Source: Procambarus clarkii
Taxonomy: Eukaryota > Arthropoda > Malacostraca > Decapoda > Cambaridae
Length of the DNA stretch: 64,000 bases
NCBI RefSeq assembly: GCF_040958095.1
Contig: NC_091208.1
Span: 10,807,326-10,871,325, forward strand
Direction of reading: 5' to 3'
Positions 43,132 through 54,953 of the stretch are shown in pieces. The notes beneath the pieces were generated by a model. The model had not been told where the DNA came from, ran no database searches, and saw only the letters and a list, made by a program, of their open reading frames with translations. Each line of letters starts with the position of its first letter. Position 1 is the stretch's first letter. Made by a program: the position numbers and the translations under genes.

Positions 43132-44183
43132 CTATACAGCAGATATCCCACAGTCACTGAGGAAAGAATTAAGGTGAGCTTCAGTGGTTATTGAATAGGT
43201 TTTTCCAGTGTCAGTCCTCCTAGCTATAATTTTACCATCTCCCACAAAACAGTGTTTAGTTGTCGGGGAATTTTTGCAGAAGCCACGCAGTTTAAAAAAG
43301 AGATTTTGCCTGCACCTGGTCAGACATTCATTCACATAAACAGTGGATTTACTAGCGACTGCAGATGAGATAAGATCAGACTTGCGGGAGCAGCTATCTA
43401 GTTTTAAATGAATTCTCCTGTTATTAGTACCAGATGATTTGGTACCCACTCTATAAGCTGCTTCGATGTCATTTTTTTGGATTGAATACCTTAACTTATC
43501 CTGCAATACCTTGATCACGATGGCAGCACAGTCTTCTCCATCAGTTTCTTGGGGAAAATCACGTGAAGAGATAATTACAGACTCAAGTAGTTTATGTTGG
43601 TCTGTTTCGTCTTGGGTAACAGTGTGTTGTTGTTGTAGGTTGTTCAGATGGTTCCCAAACTGTTGCAATATTTCTTCCTGTTTTTTAGTGGTTGCATCTG
43701 GATTAAAGTTAGTAACTGTGTTCTTGAGAAAGTTTAATTCTTGTTCGAGGTTGACGACTTTGGTAGATAGATCTTGATTGTTCTTGAGTAAGTCTCCAAC
43801 TTCATTCTGCAAAGATAATAATGAGCCTTGCAGGTTCATTATTAAGGCCGACTGCTCTTTGATTACTGACATTTGATCTTCATGTACTTGAGTTAATAAC
43901 TTGAACCAAGGGTTATCAGCAAGGTGCTTGAAGTCAGAACAAGGGGCAGCTGCTCGTTTAAGTTGGTCCATATGACTACATAATAGTTGCATGGCCCGTG
44001 TCGGAGACGGCGCTGCGCCCAGCTGAGATTGTTTGTTATTGTTGACGGGGGGAGAGTCGGTACCCCCACGGCGGCCACCGAGGGGGAGATAGCTGAACTA
44101 ATCATGTTGTTAGCCTGGCTAGTAGGGTTATTCTTGTTTGGTGTGCTTTCTTTCTTAAGGGTCTTACCGGTCTTACTTTGCAT
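43132..44183 (-). pseudogene. LINE ORF1 protein with coiled coil
   Basis: The main frame 43132-43992 (286 codons) begins with a helical/coiled-coil part (NLQGSLLSLQNEVGDLLKNN, VVNLEQELNFLKN) and ends in an RNA-binding-type C-terminal half (DIEAAYRVGTK, RRIHLKLDSCSRKSDLI, VYVNECLTRCRQNLFFKL, YSITTEAHLNSFL). The likely true start is at 44183 (MQSKTGKTLKKES) in another frame, with a frameshift around 43993-44040. It would bind LINE RNA. Confidence 0.75.
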
Positions 44184-44330
44184 GGTAGCAGGATAAATGT
44201 AGGCAGGAACAAATAGGGAAGACTCGTTGATAGGCAGCAGTGAACGTCGGGTACAGCTTCTTAGCTCCAGGGAGCAACACTAGTGAGGTCGAAATGAGAG
44301 AATTACGGATTGGTCTTGTTGGTTTTTCAA

Positions 44331-45430
44331 TCACATTTGGGTCACATTTTCAATCACATTTTCCTGATCCAGACCTGTCTGTTCAGTAGTGGCATGGTCC
44401 CGAATTGCCACTTTTGTCCTGCATTGGATTCCTGAAGGGGCCTCACTTGACGAGTTCTCACTTAGCATAACCAAACTCTGCTGGTTGTCCGTGTCTGATG
44501 TGCTAATGTCCATGTCCCCCCTGTCAGTGTGAGGCGAGATGTCTTCCACGCCTCTAGACAATACCTGGTCAGCATCTTGCTCCGATGCCCCTCCTTGGCC
44601 TGCTATGCACTGGGTCGGATTTAGGCCGAATGAGCCGACCCGGCAGCGTTTAAAGACGAATTCTGGTCCTTAAATGAAACACGTGGCCTGTTGCCCGAGG
44701 TGTCCCCGTGCTGGCGGACTGCTTCCTCATCCCTTTCGGACTCCTCACAGTCCCGAGCAAAATGACCCTCTTTCCTACACCTGTAGCACTGAACAGGTCG
44801 CCTAGGGGATGGGCTACGGCGATGCTGTGGTGACATAAGAGCAACTGTAAGGTGCCTCAAACTCTCACACACCTGGTCCAATCTCCCGTTGGTCTCTGAG
44901 ATACCTGCTACCAAGGTGTCCAACTTCGCCTCGACGCCCCTGGAAGATAAAGGATGCGAGCCCGCACTCGATGGTCGGCAAGTGTTGATTCCAAAACCTG
45001 AAGAGCTGGTAGCCGGTGACGTGCCTGGGGAGCTGGGAAGGGCGAGTGTCGAGCGCCGAGAAGCGTCATTACTCCTGGGTGGCCGCTCATACTGGGAGTG
45101 CCTTCCCACTGCATTCACTCGCACTGCTGGACCTTGGGGCACTCGGTGATGGGAGTCGTATCCTTTGGAACCTGAGGAACCGTGGATCGCTATGGCATTG
45201 TGCTGGAAGGTTTGGGCCCGATCAATAGCCTCCTCCATGGAGGAGTTCCTCGCATTGGAAATGTATCCTGCTAGACTCTTATCCTGTAATCCCTGGCCAA
45301 ATCTCATTACTGCGATTTGTTCCACTTCCCATCGTGGCACATGTTTGTAGTCCCGATGAGCCAAGTGATGGGCCCTATCTGCCCAATCAGCGATATCCTC
45401 TTCTGGTTCCTGCTGAGCCTGGTTAAACAG
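44331..45430 (-). pseudogene. Ty3/gypsy-type gag fragment with one zinc knuckle
   Basis: The minus frame from about 45428 to 44621 includes capsid-like sequence (QEPEEDIADWADRAHHL, RFGQGLQDKSLAGYIS), a Ser/Pro-rich region, a predicted helix (VEAKLDTLVAGISETNG) and a CCHC knuckle (CYRCRKEGHFARDC). A second frame, 44331-44561, may be the downstream gag-pol linker. Truncated at both sides: by the LINE at 44330 and by a dispersed repeat at about 45430. It is not family A or B gag. Confidence 0.75.
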
Positions 45431-45439
45431 TAGAGGGGT

Positions 45440-45510
45440 AACAGGAAAAAGAACAAAGGTGACTGCAGAAGGCCTATTGGCCCATACGAGGCAGCTCTTA
45501 TTTACCCAAT
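45440..45510 (+). repeat. Dispersed repeat block
   Basis: AAAGGTGACTGCAGAAGGCC and TTGGCCCATACGAGGCAGCT match the block at 36423-36475. Confidence 0.5.
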
Positions 45511-45709
45511 AAGAAGGGAATAGTGATGGAAAAACAAGGGATCGTAAAGGGAAATAATGGGCAGAAAACGAAAAAGGAAAGAGAAAGAAAGATAAATGAA
45601 AGGGTAAGCTTATGTTAGGTCACGTTTGTTAGAAAGATTAGAGCACTTGAGTATATACTGTGAAAGGGAAGAGTTCACAGCAACAAAGCCAGGACTCAAG
45701 TTCATGTTT

Positions 45710-46165
45710 GGTAATGGTGACCAGTCTGGTAGTGATGGTGACCAGTCTGGTAGTGATGGTGACCAGTCTGGTAGTAATGGTGACCAATCTGGTAGTGATG
45801 GTGACCAGTCTGGTAGCGATGGTGACCAGTCTGGTAGTGATGGTGACCAGTCTGGTAGCGATGGTGACCAGTCTGGTAGTGATGGTGACCAGTCTGGTAG
45901 CGATGGTGACCAGTCTGGTAGCGATGGTGACCAGTCTGGTAGCGATGGTGACCAGTCTGGTAGCGATGGTGACCAGTCTGGTAGCGATGGTGACCAGTCT
46001 GGTAGCGATGGTGACCAGTCTGGTAGCGATGGTGACCAGTCTGGTAGTGATGGTGACTAGTCTGGTAGTGATGGTGACCAGTCTGGTAGTGATGGTGACC
46101 AGTCTGGTAGCGATGGCGACCAGTCTGGTAGCGATGGTGACCAGTCTGGTAGTGATGGTCTGATG
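45710..46165 (+). repeat. 21-bp VNTR, about 21 units
   Basis: Tandem GATGGTGACCAGTCTGGTAG(C/T) units. Each is seven codons, so frames stay open on both strands (DGDQSGS on plus; HYQTGHH on minus). No start context or flanking coding sequence supports a gene. Confidence 0.92.
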
Positions 46166-46254
46166 ATGACCAGTAATGATGATGACGAGTGATGATGACC
46201 AGTGTGGTGGTCTGCCTTGGCCTAGTATTAGGTTTTAGTCTTAGTGTTTTTCCT

Positions 46255-46393
46255 GCTCGAAACACTTTGCGTAATAGTGGCTTCAGGCATTGTATGTACT
46301 AGCTTTATCTATAAATCCATCAACGTTTTGTATCTCACCTTGTATGTATGTACTTTACCTGAATATATATTTGATTTGATCTGATTTGATTTG
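46255..46393 (+). mobile_element. LINE 3'-tail fragment
   Basis: GCTCGAAACACTTTGCGTAA, GTATGTACTTTACCTG and a (TGATT)n-like end. It directly abuts the truncated left edge of element B4. Confidence 0.75.
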
Positions 46394-46499
46394 ATATTGG
46401 GTAATGAGTTAGCAAGAGATAAGGTAGGGGACTCCAGACTGCCTATTATGTTGCCTACCTTAGGTTTCCCTGGATCTATCAGCCGCAGAGGATAATGTT

Positions 46500-47663
46500 G
46501 TGTACCTTGCGTGTGCGATGACCAGGTCTATGGAACTTAAATGTAAGGGCAGCCCTGCGGTTGCCAATTTGGTAAATCCCAAGGACACAAGGAACTTTCC
46601 GAGTGGTGAAAGCCAAGTGGACCTTGCAGACACGTTCATGGCCCGAATCGATGACGAGGCAGAGGACACTGTGGAGAGCCTACCATCACCTACTACTAGG
46701 AGTAGTGAGGAGGTGGAGGGGGAACCCTAGCGAGTCTCGGTCAATGGCATTGGACCCAGGCATGGATGCCTCCTTGAGTAAACTGCAGAAGGCTGATCCC
46801 AGTCTTGCAGAATGTCATGATGTAGCTCTCTCTAAGGAGGAGATTGTAGATGCAGCAACTGGGTACTATTACGAGGATCAGATTTTGATGAGAAAATGGA
46901 GACCACAGAGTTCTCCCTTGTCAAATGAGTGGGAGATTGTCCACCAGGTTATCTTGCCGACCTGCTATAGAGAGAAATTTTTCTCAGCTGCTCATGATGA
47001 CCCTATGGGGGACATCAAGGCATTAATATTATGTATCATAAGATCTTTAAATATTTCTACTGGCCCAAGCTGAAAAGCGATGTGGCAAAATTTTGTAACT
47101 CTTGTATCGCTTGTCAGCTTGGGAAACCAAACCAGACACCACCTAAAGCTCCTCTAAGGCCTATTGTCGTGCCGGAGGAACCATTTTCTCATGTGGTAAT
47201 GGACTGTGTTGGTCCATTACCTAGAACCAAGTCTAGTAACATTTACCTGTTAACAATGATGTGTATCACCACCCATTACCCTGAGGCTTTTGCTGTAAGA
47301 AACCTCCGAGCAAAGACTGTTGTTGCTCGTATGTTGCATTTTTTTTCAACTTTTGGGCTGCCTCGGGTCGTGCAAACTGACAATGGTACTAATTTTAAGT
47401 CTGATATTTTTGAGCAATTCTGTAAGGACCATGGAATAACTGATAAGGTTTCCAGTCCATACCATCCACAGAGTCAAGGAGTAATTAAGCGGTTCCATCA
47501 GACGTTAAAGCAGCTGCTGAAGACATCGTGTGAGAATTCACATAGATTTTGGGATGAGAACTTGCCATATGTTTTGTTTGCTGCTCGAGAGGGGTTACAA
47601 AGTTCACTGGGTTGTTCTCCTTTTGAGTTATTCTTAAGCCATAAGGTCCGTGGACCCTTATAA
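46500..47663 (+). pseudogene. B4 protease linker and integrase
   Basis: The protease-integrase linker (MTRSMELKCKGSP) is followed in shifted frames by the zinc-binding region (FCNSCIACQLGKPNQTPP) and core: Asp in VMDCVGPLPRTK, Asp in QTDNGTNFKSD. The catalytic Glu is replaced by Lys (GVIKRFHQTL; B3 has GVIERFH). A stop in the GPL sequence at 47661-47663 ends the frame. Integrase would be inactive. Confidence 0.82.
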
Positions 47664-49523
47664 ATGTTACAGGAGAATCTGTTAGGTAATGTAACGTTGA
47701 CCGAAGGTTCGGCTTTCTTTGCACAACACCCCCAGAGACTCAGTGACTGTAAGGCGGCTGCATTAAAATTTCTTGGGAAGGCGCAAGACAGTATGAACGA
47801 ACAACACGATACTAAGGCTAATTTGATGGTATTTCAGCCTGGTGACCCTGTCCTGGTATAAAAACCTTTACTGGTGAACAATATATCTCACAAATACGAA
47901 GACCCCTATATTGTGACAGAAAAGGTTGGGGACCTCACGTACAAAGTAAGGCACTCTGACAAGCGTAACCAGGTGATCCTGGTACACTTGAACCATCTGA
48001 AGAAGTTCCAGGGCCCCAAGCCTGTCGCTCTTACCAATGTTTCCTTTTCCAATGAGGGAGGGGATAATTGTTCTGGGGACCCAACTAGTCTCATTCTCAA
48101 TAATTCTAGTTCTGTGAATGCTGTGGAGGAGAGACTGTCCCATTTACAGATGGCCCAACGTGAAGAGGTGGAGTCGCTGCTTGACGAATTCTCCAGTCTG
48201 TTCAGGGAGCTCCCGACCCAGACTGATGCCATTTACCATGTTGACGGACTACACCCCCATTCAGCTTCAACCCTATCAGATGAGTCCAGAAAAGAAGGTG
48301 ATCGTGTGGAAAGAAGTCGACTTCCTGCTCCAGCACGGCCTCATCCGGCCGAGCCAGGGCTCTTGGTGCTCGCCCTGCCTTTTGGTCCCCAAACCAGACG
48401 GCTCCTGGTGATTATGCACCGACTATCGGCAGCTCAACAAGGTGACCATTGTGGATGCCTATCCGCTGCCCCTCCTAGAAGACTGCATCGACGAGATCGG
48501 GAATGCCACTTACGTATCGAAATTCGATCTCTCGAGGGGATACTATCAGATCCCGTTCACCGAACGTACCAAGCAACTAACCGTGTTCATAACAAACGAT
48601 GGTGTTATGAACAAGTATCAAGTGCTTCAATTATCAAGTACTACCATTCGGATTGCGTAATGCCCCTGCAACGTTCCAGAGGCCAATGAACTCTCTGCTC
48701 GCAAATGTACCAAATTGTCGGGCATATTTAGATGACATTGTGCTTTTTTATAGAAATTGGGCTGACTACATAACTAGGTTACGTCAGTTGTTCACAGTTT
48801 TGAAAAGTGCAAATCTAACGTTAAATGCAAAAAAGTATCATTTTGGCCAAGACATAGTGACATACCTCAGTTATGAAGTGGGCCAAAGAAAAGTGCTACC
48901 TTGGCAAGATAAAATCAATGCCATACTGGAGTATCCAGTACTCCGGTCTAAAAAGGAAGTTCAACGGTTTATTGGTATGCGTGTGTACTACCGCAGCTTA
49001 TGTCAGAATTTTTCCAGTGTCGCCACTCCTCTCACCAACATGTTGTAAAAGGCTGTTAAATTTAAGTGATCAACAGACTGTGCAGAGAGGCTTTTAAAAA
49101 CTTGAAACTGATCTTAGCTTCCTCCCCAGTGCTCACTAGTCCAAGGTTCGAAAGACCATTTAAAATTCACATTGACGCATTTGACTCAGGTGCTGGTGCA
49201 GTGTTGTTGCAAACTGGGGATGATCTAGTGGACCATCCAGTGTACTATTACTCTGTGAAATTTGAAAAGGTGCAACGCAATTGTTCAGTGGTAGAAAAAA
49301 AACGTTGGCGCTAGTGTTAGCCTGTAAAAAGTTTGAAGTGTATCTAACAGCAAATATAGTGGAAGTGTACACGGACCATAACCCACTAGTGTTTATAACC
49401 CAGATGAAAGAGAAAAATAAATGCATACTCAGGTGGGCGTTGTACCTACAGGACTTCAACCTTTCCATCATCCACTTACCGTCAGCTAAAAGTGATAACC
49501 AAGGCGCTGTCCCGGTTACCTGA
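47664..49523 (+). pseudogene. B4 integrase C-terminus, RT and RNase H, broken
   Basis: GPY/F-type module (HKYEDPYIVTEKVGDL), then RT pieces in changing frames: VDFLLQHGLIRPSQGSWCSP, DAYPLPLLEDCIDEIG, YVSKFDLSRGYYQIPF, and CRAYLDDIVLFYRNW at about 48715-48760. RNase H pieces: FKIHIDAFDSGAGAVLLQ, then TDHNPLVFITQ. At least four frame changes and several stops. Confidence 0.82.
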
Positions 49524-49786
49524 GTAGCAAGCATCTGAGCCACAGGAAGCCATATGCCAATTGTCATGTTTTAGTTATTTTTTTTAGGTTCTCCTGTGAC
49601 ATTAAATATTCCATGTCAAATTTATTTACTTCCTTTTTTTTGTATGTGCTTTTTCTTTCAGAGAATTCCTTTTTGTGTGCTTTTTCTTTTATTGCTTCGG
49701 TTTCTTTTTTTATCTCTGTATGCTCTTACAAAAAATATTACTATTATTCTAGTAGCCACACTTTTTTTCTCTGAAGGGTAGACAGG

Positions 49787-50759
49787 TGTTATGACCCTGG
49801 ATTCTTAATTGGAAACCAGAGGTCAATTTGAGTTTTAAATAATTGTAGACATTAATTCATAAGATTGGATCATGTGAGAAGGATGTTTAATTAACAATAA
49901 CATTTACATTCATGGCTTCTTAAAACCTGGGTAGGAATTTGATCCCATCTTCCTTGCCAGACGTAAGATGAATCTTGTTACTCACAGATTATTCAGACTC
50001 TTGGCTTGTTGATTATTAAATATAACATTGAACTAGTTATCAGTGATTCTTAGAATGATTAAAGTAACTAGTAATGAATGTCTGAGTAAACTTGGGATGA
50101 TTGCTGCTATACGATCAGTTGAGTATCCATCCGACAGGAATCAGGGAAGGCGTAGCAGAGCTCTCCTTCCTTGTCTGGTCTGGCTGCGGTGGTGTCAACA
50201 CCTTCTCTGTGGGTGCTGTTCTCCTCCTTCTCCCTTCCTTTACCTTATTCTGGGTTATTATATAAGATAAGTACCTGACCGTGTTACTGGTTAGGTGTGT
50301 ATTTAGTTCTTGTGTAACCTAAGATAGTGTTTTGGTATCTCTAAGTGTACTCTAGGGGACCAGTGAACCCACGTGTGCTTAATTCTTTGATACCTATGAT
50401 ACAAGTGCCTTTCAGGAAAGTAGTCTTTACCCTAGTGGCAATTGTAAACCTTGCATCCTGTTTTTGTGGACCAAGGTACTTAACGTAAGGTAGAGTGGTA
50501 AAATGATTTATTGTATTAATGTATATAGGGGGTTGTTAGAGGGTTTAATAAATAAGGCTAAACTAAGAGTATCTTTCATCCTGTTTAGAGTAGAGTAAGT
50601 GACTACTTTAGACAGCAGACGTTTAGTCTAGCCAAACAAATATTCATTGCTGGGAACCTTCTTCCCCGGGGGCCGGGGCCTACCGATTCCCACTATTTTA
50701 AGAACTCCTGTGATTTTCACTATTGAACCTTTCAGTACAACCACATGCCCCCCATAACA
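49787..50759 (+). repeat. 3' LTR of copy B4
   Basis: Starts TGTTATGACCCTGG and ends CCCATAACA, about 973 bp. It aligns along its length with the 992-bp B3 LTRs but is much more diverged. Preceded by a decayed purine tract (GAAGGGTAGACAGG). Confidence 0.8.
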
Positions 50760-50929
50760 TAAGGGCTTTACTCCGTCTCACAAAAATGTAGCTGCTATAG
50801 TAGATGCCCCAGCCCCAACATCAGTTTGGGAAGTACCGTCTTTTGTTGGGATGGTTACATATTTTTGTAAGTTTGTGAAGAACTTTTCTAATAAAAATTA
50901 GCACCCTTTTATGAATTGTTGAAAAAAGG

Positions 50930-52147
50930 GCTAAATTTAAGTGGGCAGCAAGAAAGGAGAATGCCTTCAGGAATATTAAGCAAGAATTGATAAATTCTCC
51001 AGTGCTCACTAATTTTACTGGTAGACTCCCTTTAAAATTGGAGGCAGATGCTTCTCTAGTAGGAGTGAGTTGTGTATTATTACAGGAAGTAGATGGTCAG
51101 GATAAAATAGTATATTTTGCTAGCAAGAACTTATCTCCTGCAGAACAAAATTATTCTCAGTTAGATAAAGAAGCCTTAGCTTTGATATATGCTTAAAAAA
51201 AACTGAGGTATTTTCTGCTGGGAAGGAAATTTCTTGCTAGAACAGATCATAAACCCCTACTAGGATTGTTTGGCAGAGGTAAACAAATTCCAGTTAATGC
51301 CAATGCTAGAATTCAAAGATGGGCATTACTACTCTCGCAGTTTAAGTATGATTTAGAGTTTAAGCCAAGCAAGGATGTAGTAGCTGATGCATTAAGTAGA
51401 TTGCCTGTGACAGAAGAATTGAATTCCAGGATTCCAGTGGAGTATGTTAACCTGGTGGAATATATGTCTTTTGAGGATATTTCATTCCAGACTATTAGGA
51501 AAGCTACTGGTAGAGATCCCAAATTAAATCTGTTGTTGAAATATGTGAGATCCTTGAAAGAAGGGTTAAAGCGGTTTACGGAAGGTACTATTAATACAAG
51601 GCTTTGTAGATTTTTATATAATCAAAGGAAAACTGTTCATTCTACTACTGGTAAATCTCCTTCCGAATTATTGTTTAATAGGCACTTTAAAGTGCACATG
51701 GAAGCAGTAAAGACAGATCCCGATAAAGAGAAATCGGTAACTAGCTTGGCCAGTCAGTTGGCTCAGGGAGAGGAATTGTTGTTTATCGAGGGGGATGCAG
51801 TATATGCAAGGAATTTTGGAGTTAGGAAGCCCTGGGTGGAAGGAAAAATTAGGAATTTTGAAGGAATTTCACTGTGCAAGTGCAGAGTATTGGGAACAGT
51901 AGTTGGAAAATGCATACAAATCAACTCATTGCCAAGGTTCACAGGAAATTTTGAAGACCCTTCGGGTGGGGGTGGGACAACTAGTGATACCAATCCAAAA
52001 AATGAAGGGATAGCAGCACCTACAGGAGACCGGGAGGCAGAGCAAGGGGCAACAGAGGGTAATGGAGATACAGTTAACCCTATGGACTCTACAGGGAGTA
52101 ATTCAGAAGAATGTTTCCCAGAAGTAACAGGTAGGGACACCAGTTGA
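50930..52147 (+). pseudogene. D: RNase H joined to integrase C-terminus
   Basis: RNase H (50987-51410) contains a stop at 51194-51196, then continues (ARIQRWALLLSQFKYDLEFK, VVADALSRLP). From about 51540 the frame passes directly into the part of integrase that follows the core (YNQRKTVHSTTGKSPSELLF) and on to a hydrophilic C-terminal tail. The integrase zinc finger and D,D,E core are missing, yet the 294-codon frame (51266-52147) stays open. Confidence 0.78.
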
Positions 52148-52179
52148 GAAAATCAGGAAGAAAATTAAAAGGGGAGTAA

Positions 52180-52361
52180 TGTTGGGATTAAGTACTACAG
52201 ATGTTGGGCGTAGCATGTTGGAGCAGATGCTCTTTTGTTTATGATCTTGTAAATAGTAAGTTATGTACCTTATAATTGTTCCGTTGTTGTTGTTGTTGTT
52301 GGTTGTTGAGAATAAAACCATGTGGACCAAAATTTTTTCTCTCCCGCCTTCAAACGTAACA
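52180..52361 (+). repeat. Short (182 bp) 3' LTR of element D
   Basis: TGTTGGGATTAAG to CGTAACA, preceded by the purine tract AAAAGGGGAGTAA. Contains AATAAA at about 52310. The plus-strand sequence after it is the interior of antisense element A5. Confidence 0.7.
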
Positions 52362-53790
52362 CTGGGGTTTGTCACAGATGATCAAGTTGGTGGAATCTTG
52401 CTGGTTGGCCAAGTCGTTGCCCAAAAGTTGAATTACTGGCATGGGAAAAGGTTTTCCCTGAATGGCGACTTTGACTTCTTCACTAATGAATGGACATTCC
52501 AGGTAGACTGTGGCAAGTGGGTAAGGTATGGTTGCAGTGAGGTCGGTGATCAGGACGGTTTCTCCAGTATTGGTGACTTGAAGAGCAGCGGCTTTTAGTA
52601 GAATACTCTGTAGGACAGCTCTGTCCCTCAAGATACGTATTGGGCCAGTTCCATCAGTATCTCTACCGTTGGCAGAAACAGTTCCTGGATACATATGTCT
52701 ATCAAATAAAGCAAGATCAGTAACTGGAAAATTTGCATGGAACACAGGCTTAGTAGGCTTAGGAGGTTAAGGTTAAGGCTTAGGCGAGTCAAATTTCGTT
52801 GCTCTGCAACGGGGATTTCGACATTGGTCAATAAGAAGGTGTCTATAAGTTTTGCAGTACCTGCAGTAAAGTGCATAGTTAATATCTTTATGACTTACTT
52901 TAGATGGAGCATTACTGGACCAAGATGGTTTACTGGAATATGAATCAAAAGATTTATGGATTAGGCTGTATCAGCTAAATGTGCACATTTACTGAGATTC
53001 TTCTCTACTTTATCTGCAAGATAGAGGCGCACTGGGTTAGGTATATGTCGCATGAATTCTTCCATTAATATTAGATTAATAAGTTCACTAAAGGTAGTAA
53101 TCTGGGCGGATTCTAGCCAATACATGAAATACCTGGCTTTATTCTGCATATACTTTCAGTGAATAGGAGATATGCATCATGGACTGCTTGCTTTAGTACC
53201 TCGTAGTCAGTTCTGGTGGCAAGAGTACTGATGGGTCAAGGCAGCTCTTCCTATAAGGTGAGCGCTGAGAAGTACTGACCATTGGTTCCAAGGCCAGAGT
53301 AACTGAGTTGCCAAAGCCTCAAAAGACACAAAAAATTAATCTACCTCTGTCTCTACGAAAAGCGGCATCATTTTGATACACTGTTTGGGGGTTAAAACAT
53401 ACTGGTAAGTTGGCTTCTGCTTCCTGGTGCTGAGAGGTGAGGGTAGTTTAAAGTTTCAACTCCTGATGTCGGTAATTGAGCACGGTGTCTCCTTTCTCTC
53501 TTTTTAAGCGTAATGCGATTGCAGCTTCATTTTCTTCTTGTAGTCTCTTGGGTTGAAGCTCTTGAGCTAGGCATTGTACTCGTTCTAATTCTCAATGACG
53601 TTGTAGGTCAGCCTCTTGTTGTTGTCGTTGACATTCTAATTCAGTTTTTTGTTCGTAGAGCCGGAGCTGTTCTTGTTCACGTTCACAGGTTAATATAGCG
53701 TCTTATCTTCTCATTTCCCATTTTTGTTCGTCAGCAGCAGGGTCTAATTGGGCTAACTCGATCTTAAATTTCATGAGTGTGAGTGTACCA
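52362..53790 (-). pseudogene. Antisense family A gag-protease fragment A5
   Basis: On the minus strand from 53790: start of the coiled coil (MKFKIELAQLDPAA), capsid-like part (KARYFMYWLESAQITTFSEL, RHIPNPVRLYLADK at 53149-52961), knuckle region, and protease (LRDRAVLQSILLKAA, PVIQLLGNDLANQ, ending IICDKPQ at about 52365). Multiple frame changes. The protein is closest to copy A2 28300-28690. It is cut by the LTR of element D. Confidence 0.8.
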
Positions 53791-54800
53791 GGTGTCTAAG
53801 GTCACATAACCACAATACCTGTGCAACCCAAATGCACACCTGCAATAGGTGCAATAAGGGTCAACACCAAACAGCACTGTGTGGGGACATAAGACCAAGG
53901 TCTCCCAAACCCCAGGTGGAGGAAGAAATTTCCACCCACAATACAGTTCTGTAAAGTACGTCAGGATGTAAGTGTACTTTCAACAAAGTCTGATAATAAC
54001 ACAGCTTTGCCCACTGCCCGTCTTCTCATCAAAACCAAAAGGTCCAAGGTTACCACTCGTGGGTTATTTGACAAAGGATCACAAAAGACATTTGTCACAC
54101 AGAAAGTGGCAGATGTCTTAAAACTAAAACCTGTTCGACAGGTAAAACTAAACATATAAGGGTTCCTAATAAACACAGTACCCCAAGTCTACAAAGTTGT
54201 CCAACCATTAGTACATTTAGGCAGTTATGCCCATATTGTACAGGCCATCGTAGCAGACAAAATCCCATCTGACCTATATGTTTATGTTCTAGGGACAACA
54301 GCCAAATTCCTACAGGAAAAAGGAATTAAGTTGGCTGACAACAAAATAACATGTGATCACCTCTCCAACATTGGATTTCTTGTAGGTTCAGATTATTACC
54401 ATAAACTCATCACTGGATGTACTAAAAGGCAGAGAATGAATCTGTTATTGTCTGCAGGAGGCAATTTGCTCACTGGCCCAGTATTGAGTCTGAAGCAATC
54501 CACACCTGTGTACAACTAACAAGTCAACTCAGTGATGGTTGCATGACTAGGTGGAGAACAGTCACCACTTAAGTTCAGAGTCATGTCCGAGGATGAACTT
54601 ATTCCCCCTGTACATAAATTATGGGATCTGGCCACACTGGGCATCGTCCCTGAACAACCTATTCCAGGTGATGACTGGACTTGTAAACAATACCTAGACT
54701 CAGTGGTCTAAAAAGACAACCAATACTGGGTCGGGTTACCATGGAAGCTGATTCATCTTCAGCTGCCAGTAAACCATTTCATGGCCTGAAACCAATTAAG
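53791..54800 (+). pseudogene. BEL/Pao-type retrotransposon fragment
   Basis: A CCHC-like region (MHTCNRCNKGQHQTALC) is followed by an aspartic protease-like region (TTRGLFDKGSQKTFVTQKVA, with DKGS where DSGS is usual; then ADNKITCDHLSNIGFLVGSD) and the beginning of RT (VHKLWDLATLGIVPEQPIPG, then WVGLPWKL). These are BEL/Pao hallmarks. Stops occur throughout, and RT proper is missing. Confidence 0.65.
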
Positions 54801-54953
54801 GTAAATTTACGCTTAAATAAATAAATTTTCGCTTAAATAAGCAGTGATGCACATAAATAGACAACCTGAGAACCTGAAATTGCACTATGGTATAATCCAA
54901 CAACAACTTGATAGCAAATTCCTCGAAGTTTTTTTTTTTTTTTTTTTACATGC

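Larger units (their letters stand above)
38762..44330 (-). mobile_element. Near full-length LINE (ORF1 + endonuclease/RT ORF2) with two SINE insertions
   Basis: On the minus strand: ORF1 (44183-43132), ORF2 with apurinic-type endonuclease and RT (42640-39127), 3' UTR and a (TTTA)n tail (38801-38762). Two SINE-1 copies in opposite orientation interrupt ORF2 (42068-42359 and 40466-40704). The inter-ORF region 42641-43131 is AT-rich with no frame. The 5' edge near 44330 is approximate, where a gag fragment begins. Confidence 0.85.
46393..50759 (+). mobile_element. Family B INT-first retrotransposon, decayed copy B4
   Basis: Starts within the protease region (matches 57723 of B3) and runs through integrase, RT, RNase H and a 3' LTR (49787-50759). 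Gag and 5' LTR are missing. The gene order is again integrase before RT. Many stops and frameshifts are present, and the integrase glutamate is lost. It is clearly older than B3. Confidence 0.85.
50760..52361 (+). mobile_element. Conventional Ty3/gypsy fragment D (RT end, RNase H, integrase end, short LTR)
   Basis: Begins in the RT-RNase H connection right after the B4 LTR (APTSVWEVPSFVGMVTYF). RNase H has LEADASLVGVSC, QLDKEALALIY and RTDHKPLLG; integrase C-terminal sequence follows RNase H. This is the usual Ty3/gypsy order, unlike A and B. The 3' LTR is 52180-52361. B4 appears to be inserted in D, and D in the antisense family A fragment A5. Confidence 0.78.

Noticed and set aside
45626-46265. 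DGDQSGS and HYQTGHH repeat proteins
   Set aside because: A 21-bp VNTR keeps all frames open; no flanking coding sequence.
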